Positions 1 to 10,869 of a stretch of DNA of 64,000 nucleotides are shown piece by piece. The notes under the pieces were generated by a model. That model saw only the letters and a list, made by a program, of their open reading frames with translations, did no database searches and had not been told where the DNA came from. How positions within the stretch are numbered: position 1 is the stretch's first letter; each line of letters starts with the position of its first letter. The stretch is taken from NCBI GenBank assembly GCA_006384855.1, contig VCJN01002130.1, positions 52,086 to 116,085 of the forward strand, in the 5' to 3' direction. Source of the DNA: Tetraselmis striata. Its lineage: Eukaryota > Chlorophyta > Chlorodendrophyceae > Chlorodendrales > Chlorodendraceae. The position numbers and the translations under genes are program-made.

Positions 1-2770
1 TTCCCACCCCCCATGCCAAGCTAAAATGCATGCGATAATCTTTACAACGATGTTCTCGTCCACTAGGGCGAGTGGCTGAGAGGGGCATGCCGCTCACACC
101 ACAAGCAAGCTGTTCACCGGCCGCACTACCGCTCATGGTTTGATCCAACTCGCTACCGAGATATGAAAGCATATGAAGAAGAAAGCAACATGTGAGTCAT
201 CCTGCAGCGCGGCCCTCTCACCCATGCTCCCTCTCCAATTGCCCTCTCAAATGCCAACGTCCTCTCACCAGTGTTTTTTGATGCCTTCACTATTGCCGAA
301 TCGAAACCGAATCCGAAATTCGCCGAACACCTCTCCGCTACATGCCACCGCCGCCGCCCGTGTGCCGTTCTTCCGTTTCGCGCCGTAATTTCCGCGCGTT
401 GCTTTTTATCTCGGTACTAACCATGAGTCGAGGCGTCGTGTCACGTCGCGTCCATATGCTCTCGTTGATGCCTCGTTGTGCATGTACTAGCTTCGCAAAT
501 GTGCGTGCTTGTTACATGTGCGAATCCCATGCCTTCCGGGCTGGCGCGCTTCCTTGATAAGCTCGATGAACGGGAAGCAAGTCCAACAACGGCTAGAGAG
601 GACGAGCGTGAAGGAGCTGGATGCCGCCTTCACAAACACCGGCTGCCAGTGGCAGTCGAGCGGCTTCTGGACAAAGGTCGTGAAGGGCTTGAAGTCCCTC
701 GGGCGCAACGTACACCGGCACAACGAGACTCTCTATCTACGCGCAGACGAACAAGCGCCAGAAGCAAGCACACGTTATTGCACTCGACGCCCTTCGCAAC
801 GCCAACAACGTCCCGATATTATGCATCATCGAGCTGCATCCAACCGACAAGATGATCCGTATCGACCTCTTTAGTATCAACAACTGGATGTTGTCGTCAG
901 TCAACTACGACTCCATCGACGTGAATTAGTCCATGGTTTCGATGGGTACGCGGAAAAGGCGGACCTTCATGGAGAGCCTCAAGACATGCCTCGGCATGCC
1001 GTGCCGCCTGTGGAGCTAGCAGATGCGAGGCGGCAGCTCGGCAGGGGTCGCCGCCCATTTCATTTGGCGCGAGTCTTAGAACCCGACAACATATATGTCT
1101 GAGCACACTACCGAGGATGCTTACATCACGGGATCGATCACATATGACCAGAAACTCTTACGCCTACAAATGTGTCGTCAAGGAGTGTTCTTGGCATCTG
1201 TCATCGACCCAGGCTTTGCGTCGAGCAAGGTTGCAGCCGCTGCAATCTTCGATTTCGTCACCGGTGACTGCCTCCCATGCGACACCGAGAGTCGGAATGC
1301 GCGTGCCACCATTTTCTTTGCCTTGTCGTCTCAAAGTCCTGACATGCCACTGGATCTGCAGCGTCTAAACGGCCGGCCGGACAACAAAACATTTGAAGCG
1401 TTCTGAGATGAGATGAATGCGCTTATGGACGAGAAGTACAAGCGGGTGCGTGATCGGCGGCATGGTGCGCCTCACCCCCCCCCCCCCCCCCTACCTCCGA
1501 TATGTCTCCATAGTGCAAACCTTTGTTTTTTCAATCTTGCTGATTCATGTGCGTGCCAATGCGTTCACCGCAGATGAAAAAATTGTTCATGACCATCGTT
1601 GTGTCCATTCGGTCAATGGCGGACAAGACAATGAAGCGGTTGCAGGCAAAGCACGCCGATGTTGAGCACCCCGAGCCTGACATGGAGCGGCTGAAAGAAC
1701 TCGATGTGCACAACGATTGCTTGGGTGACGATGCAGATCACCCCCAGTAATTCCTTGGACACGAGGGGGCTGGCGTACACAGGAGAATCCCGTCCCTCTC
1801 ATTATTTTCCATGTGTTCTTCGCTTCGTGTGATGATAAGTGCAAGGTGATTGCTGCTAGCCGTGCTGGCAGTTATGACTTGGCGATGTCGCACATGTTTG
1901 CATGTACATATAACTGAGATATGATGTGATTGTTTTGCAGGTCAGCATCGGAGAGCCAAGTTTGCCAATTGCTATGACCGCACGAGGCAAGTCTTGGCGC
2001 ATGCTGCCAGACAACGGCCCACTGGAAGCGGAGGATCATGGGTGCGGCAGGCCCCGCGGCACCACCCCCACCTCCACGTGTTGGGCGTTGGCAACCCCCA
2101 AGACCCGTGCCCGGCTGGGTGCGGCAGGGGGTTAAGCGGGGTGGCGGGTTGTGACGGGTACTTGGGTCCTGCGACGACCGGGGAGCCCTATTGGGGGCTT
2201 TTCAAATACTACTCGTAGTCCATGTAGTGCATGTTGGTGTCAAGGCAGCAACCATGTACAGAGGCCCGCTAAAAATAATTCCTCTACGACCTCGGCCTTG
2301 CGCGTAGTCGGCCTCTCCGATCCGCCTACGCACGGTTGGGGAGGGGGTGTGTACGACTCGGACGGGGGCAGCCTACTCGCGAGTAGGGCTGTTTGAAAAA
2401 AAACGTGTTCTCGAACCTCGGTACGACCCACGACCGACCTGCATTACCCCCCCCCCCCCCCCACACCTTCCCCTCCACCCGTATTTGTTCCACCAATGAA
2501 TTACTCGAATCCCGGCCTAGTACAACGGAGTGCTCGGCGGCGCCATGCGTCCGACCTGTTATTTGGAACACCCGGGAAATTGAAATCGAAATTGATTTAC
2601 AACATGCATGCTGACTTGCTGCTCTCCACTGCTCAAGCCGAGTTGCTTTTAGGACCTGCTTTATCCAACCACTGTGGGAACCATAGGGAGAACGGATGCA
2701 GCTTCCGGCCTTCCTCCTTTATCACCCGCGCCCCTACCTCCTCCTTCCATGCCGCTTGGTATTGTCCTCC
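1..2770. other. Region without a recognisable gene
   Basis: I found no gene I can support here. Several short open stretches exist on the plus strand (about 509-874, 1095-1406 and 1547-1750). They have no start or splice-site pattern that joins them and no family I recognise. Poly-C runs sit near 1475-1493 and 2446-2462. The stretch may be decayed transposon sequence leading into the LINE relic that follows, but this is inference. Confidence 0.4.
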
Positions 2771-4390
2771 CCTACCGTGGCGGGGGTGTTGTGTACGGTG
2801 GTCTGCGGAAAGCGTGTATGTTAACGGTGGGTGTGCGTGCGGGGTTTGTGGGAGGTACTGGGGTTGGACATGGCAGGTTTGAGGGACTGTCGGGATATGC
2901 GGAGGAGAGTGTGTAGCCATCCGATTGAGTGTCGTTGGAGTTCCTACATAGGCGGATTGCAGCTGCGCTAGGAGGCGGAGGGGGTTTCTCCGGGGGTTGC
3001 TTACTCTTGGCGGGGCGGAGGACCGTGAGGCTATGGATGGCTTCTAGTGTGAGTTTGTGCATGGTGCCGCTGCGGCCGAGGGTGACGGGTATGATTTCAA
3101 TCGGACACTGCCAACCTTGTTGACGTAGGGCGCTCACCATGTGTTGGTATTTTTCGCGGATGAGAGCGTGCACGGTGGCATGATTGCGATCAATACAGTC
3201 TTTGAATTCGATTATCTGTATTTTTGGGACTGCTCTTGGATAGGTGCTGGGAGATATGGTTTCGGTGGCCGGGTCTCAGTCGACCCCGACGATGCAAACT
3301 GCGTCCGGCTTGCAGTGTTTAGGGCGGAGGTGAGGGGGTAGCATGGTCGTGGGGAGCAGGGTGGGTGCTTGGACGGCGGTGGGACCTTCGGTTGCAAAGT
3401 GGGTTCTTGGGCGTCCGCTAGCTAGGCGATCGGGGATGTTGACGCACGGGACTGTGTGTGTGATTATGTCGGTTAGATCGGAGATCAGGGTGTCTCTGTT
3501 GGGGGAGGAGAAGTCAGCCACATGTTTGTTGCCCGCGTCCGTGGATAGTACGTGCCAGCGACCGCCGTTCAGGACTTCCAGCTGGTTGAGGAGGAGTTTA
3601 AGCGTGTTATTGTGTGTGTCTTTAGGCCGGCCATGGAGGGGCAATTGCCTGCCATGTGGCCGTTGCTGAGGTGCTGTCCGCATTTCCCGCATGTGAAGGA
3701 CGGTTGGCCTTTGCGTCTCATTCGGCTTGAGTGTGTTCCCCACATGAATTCCAGCCTGTGGATTCTTTCCGAGTTGGTGATGTCCGAGGGGGTGACGAGG
3801 TCCGGCATTACACATGTGGCCAACGACTGGTCTATGAGGTGGGAGTGTAGGGTTTCGTCGGAGGCGTCGCATCCTACTGTAGCGTTGGCGTGTTTCCGAA
3901 GGGCGGCTTTCAAGTTTTGGGGGGTGTGAGTGGTGGTCGGCGCGCCTTGGCATGGGTTCAGCCACACGTCATCGGTTGGTTCGGGAGTTGCGCCTACTAC
4001 GGTTACGATAGTGCCAGGTGGGATTGTCCCGTTGGCTACTTCGCCGGCGATGGTGTCGGCTTGCTCGTTGCCTTTGACCCCAATATGGGCTTTGACTTTC
4101 TGGAGGATGGTTCAAAGTCCCAAATCCGCTCGGTGTCGGAGTTGGCGTATTGTATGTTCGAGTAGTATTTTGTGAGCGTGGCGTCGTAAGGTGACCGGCC
4201 GGTACATCATGCGCTCTATTAGGTGAAGGGAGACTTTGCTATCTGAAAGGATGTGCTTCGGAAGGTCAGACTCGAGTGCCACCGATATGGCGGATTGAAA
4301 TTGATTACAACCGCTAGTATGATGCGTCCACCGGCTCAGACTGGGTTGTTTTTCGGGCATGCTATCTCTGACCATGGTAGGGAACACTAG
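2770..4390 (-). mobile_element. LINE relic: RNase H, CCHC knuckle and restriction-like endonuclease tail
   Basis: This is the decayed 3' part of a non-LTR retrotransposon ORF2, read on the minus strand. From about 4330 to 4010 it encodes the end of an RNase H domain, with the motifs SDSKVSLHLI and KVKAHIGVKGNEQADTIAG. At about 3700-3650 comes a zinc knuckle, CGKCGQHLSNGHMAGNC (C-x2-C-x7-H-x4-C). Between about 3290 and 3190 lies a PD...E-x-K pattern (KPDAVCIVGVD, then IQIIEFKDC), followed by IPVTLGRSGTMHKLTLEA, which suits a C-terminal restriction-like endonuclease. The order RNase H, CCHC, endonuclease recalls the Dualen/RandI clade described in Chlamydomonas. A frameshift near 3625 and an in-frame TGA between PD and E-x-K show it is dead. 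No reverse-transcriptase motifs are visible directly upstream. Confidence 0.7.
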
Positions 4391-4799
4391 GTGTAATCAC
4401 AGCTCAAGCTATCGGCCGTCCTCTTGTATGTCCTATTAGCCCCTCCTCCTTCCCGCGGGCCGTAGTTGGGACAGCAGCGCCCCCCTATTGCCCTTACCCA
4501 AGTCATGCCTATCCCATTCATAGCTTAGCATGCATGCATAGGCAGCCAAAGGCGTCCCGCCTACAGCTACAAGGTGAGATGGGGGAAGGGAGCTGACCGG
4601 AATAGCTAAGTGTTGCTCAGTATATATTCACCGCTGAGCTGGCTAGTAGGTTTAGTGGGGGCTGCGATGACCGCCTTCGCTGGAGGAAGTATTTGTTATA
4701 TGCGGCGGGGAAGAACCTGCTGCGGTAATCAGCGATGGGGATGTCTCATGTTTCGGGCGGTTCTGTCATGATTGTGTGATAGCATACTAGCAGCACCGG

Positions 4800-7610
4800 T
4801 TATATTTGGTTTAGTACTGGCCGTTGTTCTTGAGTCAGCAAGCCTGCATGTCGCGGCGGTGGATCGCGCGGCCGTTGCTGATGCGATATGCTAGATGGTT
4901 GGGCTGCTTCGTCGTCCGTTTCCCATTCACCGTAGGAATCGCGAGTGCTAGAGAGGCGCGACTTGCTCGTGCTGCGGTTGCGGGCGGCGGCGCCTGAGCG
5001 GCTACGCCCCATGGGTTGCTTCTTCTTGTGCTTGGCAGGTGCGGCTGGCTTGCCCTTGCCTGCTGGGAGGGGTTGGCGAGGGTGGTGTTCGAGCCGGATC
5101 GAGTAGTGGCGCTGGGGGTTACGCAGTTGATATCACTCCGCTGTGAGTCGGGCGAGTTTGGCCGCGAGTGCATGCGCTGATTGGCCGGGGAGGACAAGGC
5201 GAGCAGCTTTGTGGTCTCGGTGGCGAGGTGCTGAGGCTCGACCAGTCTTTTTGGGGTGCCTTCAGGCGTGCCTTCGCGGAATTTGTGTTGCGCTATTGAG
5301 CGCTGGGGGGGAGTCGAGGGTAACGGCGGCCAAACCCGGTACCTCCGCTGCTCCCGGATGGGCAGTGTCCACATCCATGTTGCTGTCGTTCTCCTCGTAG
5401 TTCAGTTCAAGCTCGTCCTCGTCTTCCGCCTGTACTCCCGTCATGGCGGTCGCCGCTAGGGCTGGGGCTGTAAACGCAGGGGCTGGGTGGGCTAGCTGTC
5501 TGGGGGCGTGCTCCGTTGTTGTTCGGCGCTAGTCGATGGCTGCGACGGCAGTAGCGACCGCCCCGCGCCTCGGTATCATGTGCTTGAACCCTGGGAGGGG
5601 AGTGTCGTTGACCTGAGGTTATTTGGTCTAGGCTGTTGGGGTCGCTGGTAGTGTTAGTTGGGTTGGGCCGGCTAGCGGCGGCGGTGGCGGTGTGCTCGCT
5701 GGCCGCCCCTCGGCCGGTGCCGGAGCTGGCGCTGCCTTGATCTTCCCGCTCGCCGTCGATACTGTCTTATGCCGTTGTCCCCTTCTGTTGGTTGCGCGGT
5801 TGCCGCCGATGATGCTGTGGTGGTGGGCGGTCAGCTGCATGGTGAGACTGTAGACCGGCGGTGTTCTGCTCGGAGGGATGCGGGAGGGGTCTTACGGGCC
5901 TTCTTACGCAAGCCCATCGCTTTGCGTCGGAGCTGATTGTGGCCAGAGTTGCCGCCGAGTTCTCCCGCCTCCCGGACCGTTTGGCTGAAGGGATGTATGA
6001 GTAGTTCCGAGAGATCGAACTCGGACTCCGTGAGGTAGATGATGATGGTGCGGAGGCGTACCGCCCGCAGTAGTGCGATGGGAGAATTGAGGGCCATTGC
6101 CAGGTGCAGGGTGTCCGCGAACTCCTCGTCCTCTTATTTGCCGAGGGAGATGGCGCGGAGATTGTCGTCTCCCACGCGCGCAGCAGTTTTGGTTCGGTAT
6201 GGTATTGCTACATGTCGACGCCGGCAGCCATCATGGTGCCCGTCTGCCACTGGGCGTGTAGCGGCTCCGGGGGCGTGTTGACACGCTGGCTGATGGTGGC
6301 TTCGATGGCCTCTGCTAGCTGCTCGACCGTCGGCAACTCCAGGTTGGCTAGGGGGCCGGTGCATATCGCTCGGGCCGCAAGTGCGCAATGGAAGAACTGC
6401 TTGGACAGTGATGGGGACAGCACTCCCTGGTGTGAGGTAGGGGGCGGGTCCTCGCGTTCTTCACTGTGTTGGACGGTGACCTAGATCACCGCTCGGCCCT
6501 GCGTCTGGTCGCCGAACGGCAGCGCCAATACGGCGTCGTGGCACACATCCTGTGGTAGGCGCGCCGCTTCGGAATCAAGAAGTTCGAGTCGCACCGAGTC
6601 GGCCGAGCGGCGGGCCTCCCACACCTCGCGCACATGCGGGAGCCTACTTGCATGTGGGTCGGGGGCAGATAACGACGTCGTTTGCGTCTGGGTCGGCCTC
6701 ATACTCGGCCCAGGCCCTCACGCCGGCCCGTGCCATATTGTCTGCCGGCGTTGCTGCCGGTTGGTCTACCGCCGCTTCGCCGGGTTGGAGTTGGTCGTAC
6801 GCCCGGAGGACGCCCTCCGCCATGTGCTGCCATGTCGGCCTCTGTAAGCCCCATGTACGAGGGGAGCGGAGCCACACATGGTGTACCGGTCGCTCAATGT
6901 CGTCGAGGTGCGGCGCTCCGAGCATCGCGCGGGTGGATTAGCGACGGCCAAGTCGGTCGAGGATCGTTGTGCCCTCTCCTGTCCATTGGGCATGCAGAAC
7001 GCTAGCGGCTGTTTCTCGGCGGGCTTTTCGCATGATGACGGACCCAATGGTAGTGGGGAGCTTGGTGCCACTCGATCCGGTTGGGTCAGCGGGTGCGGGT
7101 TTGGGGGGGCGGCGGGTCACCACCCGGACGTCTGCTCGTAGGATCTGGACGCCGATTTCGGGGCAAAGGTTGCGGATCAGATTCGTCACGGTGCGGTCGC
7201 GCGACTCTTCGTCCATCGTTTGATTTTGGGCCACCAGGTCGCCGAACAATAAAGCCACGTGGGCGGCATCGTCCGTGCCGGTGGGGAGGCCGGTGACGAG
7301 CAAGTGGGATGGGCGTTGCGGTACGCGTATGTGGCGGCAGGTAGCAGGTGGGATTTGGGTGCTCGCGATTTTCTTGCAGTTGCGACCACCGTGCGGATCG
7401 CTGGCTGTTGTACTCTGCCGCCACGCACGCAGCGCGGCCAGAGAAGTGCCGGCTCCAGCGTCATGTTGCTCCTCAAATCTGTCGGTGTCCATGGTGGCTG
7501 TAGTGGTGTCCTCTTGGAGGGCATGCTCTTTAGGCCACTGAGGGCGCTTGCCGGCAATTGGCATGGTGGTGGGTCGTCCGGTCGTCGGACGGTCCACCGT
7601 TTCGCATGAG
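4800..7610 (-). mobile_element. Probable 5' (ORF1-like) part of the same LINE relic
   Basis: The minus strand holds a chain of Pro/Ala/Thr-rich open segments (about 7597-6938, 6925-6644, 6097-5831 and 5374-4835) that shift frame repeatedly. The first contains a compact, possibly folded part (HLLVTGLPTGTDDAAHVALL at about 7310). A later segment has paired cysteines (PRPTCK, then CARCGRPA read across a frameshift near 6640), suggesting a zinc finger. This resembles the basic, low-complexity first ORF of LINEs. It sits 5' of the RNase H part on the same strand, with no endonuclease or reverse transcriptase between them. I infer one element that lost its middle. No single segment is diagnostic on its own. 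Confidence 0.4.
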
Positions 7611-8009
7611 GATCACACTACCACCACCAGTAGGCGCGCCGGCTCGCCCGGATTTAGTACATACATACGCAGTTCTTCGCCCGATGTTAAGGGCCGGCTG
7701 GAAAGTGAGAATACCTAAGAAACCCTCAGCCGTCCCGTGAGAACGGGCGAGGGCGGCGAGCTCGAGGAGACGGGAGCGGGCGGGGCGGGCTGAGAGGCCG
7801 GGCATGGCAGCAATTGAGGGGCCAAGAGACTTGAGCCGGAGTGCCCTACCTGAGGGAGTCGCAGCCATATGCGGCGGGAGGAGTCAGCTGGCAGCCAACT
7901 CGGTCTGACCTTGGACGGGCGATTACAACGACGAGGCGCGCTGATGAGGCAAGTGGCGCGCGGGCGAGCATGAACGGCTTGCCGACCACGGAGCGACGAC
8001 ACGCGGACG

Positions 8010-8012
8010 TGT

Positions 8013-8043
<31 letters not shown>

Positions 8044-8047
8044 GGTT
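8010..8047. repeat. (GT)n followed by a poly-G run
   Basis: A short GT microsatellite (about 8 repeats) passes directly into a run of about 19 G. Confidence 0.9.
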
Positions 8048-8052
8048 GATAG

Positions 8053-8310
8053 AGGTAGTCGCTCTTACTGACGATCGCCGGTAGTTATCCGGAAATAACA
8101 GAGCTACTGAACACGTGATGAAAGGAGGCGGGGATTGGAAACGAGCGAGGATCATGGCCGAAAGCTTGAGCTGCAATTACGCTATATGTGCCTCGTACTA
8201 CTATATGGTTAGAGGCGGCATGCCCTAAGAACAACTCAGCCCGGGCGGTGGAGAGCATCATACTTGCACGTTATTGCAATCAATTCTAATTCAATTTTTA
8301 ATTTCCAACT
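8053..8310 (+). repeat. Dispersed repeat, copy 1
   Basis: This segment aligns by eye with 32838-33080 in the same orientation. Shared blocks include ggtagtcgctc, gtgatg-aaa-gaggcgggg, ggaaacga, ctcagtc/ctcagcc and gcggtggagagca-catact-gcacgtt. Divergence is moderate. It probably marks an end of an uncharacterised transposon family. No coding capacity is seen in it. Confidence 0.6.
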
Positions 8311-9400
8311 AGCAATATTAATGCTTACCACTACTACACCTACCTTCACGGGGACGATGGAATGTGAGGAGATGTTCTCACAATATGTATATGATACACT
8401 CTCGCAGTGTTTCATGCACAGATCCTCCGCGCATTTGACATAGCGCGGCTATCAATGATACCTCCTTTCAGTAAAGAATGTAGCGAGATGGTCGACTCCC
8501 GAGCTGGTGGTGGTGAAAAGTGAAAGGTGAAATCAGCTAAAGTTCTTAAAGGTAGAGATGAGGCATAGTTGCACGTAGCCAGTAAAGTAGCGAACAACAA
8601 CACGCTGAAGTGCTGTAATTTTAGCATTGTGAAACAGCATGGCAAGCCTTATTACCCGTATGACTGTCCCAAATGTGTCAGATCCCTTTGCAGTCATAGG
8701 TGGTATGCGCTGCGGTAAATACCCAACACTCGGCGGGATGCCACGCTGGCGCTGTCAAGCCTCTCTAGTGATCTAGTCAGCATTGCAAATGGTATCATGT
8801 AGGAGGGCATTTAGTAAGGTCGAGAACTAGGTTTGTAACTACCCTAACATGATCTCCTCACTACATGCGGCCTGAGCGTTTAAGCGGCGCCCTTCGTACG
8901 CGCGCTCGCATGTGCGCATGTTTGATTCAATCGCCATCGGCACATGTCGTTGTAGTGAGGCGAACCACGGTGCGCGCGCGGACTTAGCGCGGACTTAAAA
9001 GTGCGGAATTAACGCGGCCTTCGTGGGCGCGGGTGCGACCAAGTACCGCGCCCACAGTTGACAACCACACTATGATATTATTACATACTGCGCGCGTACA
9101 TCGCGATTTCTGCGCATTTCATTGCTGACCGGCAATATGTGTTTTCCCAGTGGCTGCGCACTGGCTAGCGGGCGGGAATCGATGATTTAACACATACGCC
9201 AAGCGCGGCCAAATGCCGGCATGGGCTTGCGACGCAAGATACATGTACTGGTAGTCACAACGTCACCGTCCCCACCTGTTTTCAGAATAGGGCATAGATC
9301 TACCATAGATAACCCTAGACGTACACCGCGTACATGCGATGTAACGCACTTACATATGGCACGCAAGGTGCTTGATGTAGCATTTCACCAATGCTAAATG
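8311..9400. other. Intergenic, nothing recognised
   Basis: No gene, strong repeat or RNA gene was recognised. Around 8860-9060 the sequence is rich in alternating CG steps (gcgcgcgc-like patches), with no motif I can name. Confidence 0.4.
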
Positions 9401-10196
9401 TAAAGCCCGTATTCGAAAAGCCGCTAGATTTATAGTCGCAGATCCGACTTCCTAGATTATTTTGCCGATCTAGGAGTATGTGCGATTTTACCCCATACTC
9501 GAAAAACAACCGTCTCAAATCGCCATCTCGTTGCGGCCGCGCCGCCCCCCAGATCCCGCCGCCGGGGTTGACCCAAAAGCCGCCGAGACCCGCGTCACTG
9601 CTCATTGCTTACTGAGTGTCCCTACCCGTCGGTACCCAACCTCAGAACCCCCTCCCCGTGCTACTCTACTGCTATGCGTCTCCTCATATCACTTGCGGGT
9701 ATTTTGTACATGGCCTTGCTGGCCATCGCCATGCCATCGCCTCGTGTCGCGAGCGTTGGTGGCGGCGACGCGGGGCGCCTGACTACGCAACGATGCAATC
9801 CTAGTAGGACGGATGGATATTCATCACCGATGCCCCGGGATAGGCGCCTATATATACATGGCGCCGGGCGGCGGGGGCATTGGATAGGCGGCGGGACCGG
9901 GGCGCGGGTGGTGGAGCGGTGGAGTTGGCGACAGTCGCGATGTTGTATGACTCGCGGGGTGGCCCGGAAGGCCCATGATACGTACTTTATGGGCCCGAAA
10001 GGCCCTCGATGCCAATCTAGGACGTGCTAGATTTTTACTCGTTTCGTCCTCAATTTGCGCTAATCTAGGACCTTCGGAGGTCGAATCTACGACGTCCTAG
10101 ATTGAATCTAGCAGCGGCTTTTCTAATATGGGTTTCCTAGAGTAGCGGCGATATCGGCTAGTCTACGACTCTAGCGGCTTTTCGAATATGGGCTTA
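9401..10196. mobile_element. Inverted-repeat element (MITE-like, about 795 bp)
   Basis: The left end at 9403-9428 (aagcccgtattcgaaaag then ccgctaga) is matched in inverted orientation at 10170-10195 (ctagcggcttttcgaatatg then ggctt), with about 2 mismatches in 26. Further inverted partial copies of the same end sequence lie inside the right end (about 10105-10135), and cctagatt motifs recur in both halves. A possible 5-bp flanking duplication is aaatg (9396-9400 and 10196-10200). No transposase is encoded, so it would be non-autonomous. Confidence 0.55.
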
Positions 10197-10533
10197 AATG
10201 GGTATATGTCCACCATACGCCATTGCATTCATTGTGCGAATACTGAAGGCGGCTAGCTCGAGGGAGGATGAGGACATACAGGGTATTTGCCAACAGGGCA
10301 GGAATCGGTTTGGCGACATGTGGGGTGCAGCCTGCTCACGGCTGCAACCCACCCGTTTCATTACTTTTGACGCCTGTAGTGGTGAGTTTGCAACACGTGC
10401 TCCACCCATCACAGTGAATTACCGTAGCGAATCATGTACATCACAGTTCTTTACCGACCTGACGACCGTCGGACGTACTGTCGACGTACTGGCTAGGAAG
10501 CAGTTTATTTATATTACTGTGTACTTTTTGGTT

Positions 10534-10565
10534 ACAGGAGTTTACAGGAGTTTACAGGAGTTTAT
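10534..10565. repeat. Short tandem repeat (tttacaggag, three copies)
   Basis: A 10-bp unit is repeated three times, followed by the inverted form actcctg. It lies about 300 bp upstream of the ZIP transporter start. A regulatory role is possible but unsupported. Confidence 0.7.
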
Positions 10566-10869
10566 ATTACTCCTGGATTAATATTTAAATAATCGCCCTA
10601 CGCAAGGATTTGATGGTCGGGCCCCGACCCTGACAACTATAATCCCTGCGCTCCGTCGCCCCGCGCGTTACCTGCCGCCGCCGCCGCCGGAGTCGTCATC
10701 GGCGTCACGTAATCCTTATCCCGGCACTGCCGCACTTCAGGAAACCCTTCTACTGACAACCTCCCCGTTTTATTGCACGCACCACAAGCCGCAAGGCAGC
10801 CAGCATCGGCGGCTTCATAAGCGTACCCCGCCCCCGCCCTCAAAAGGACCCAGCCCTCGCACGTTCGCC

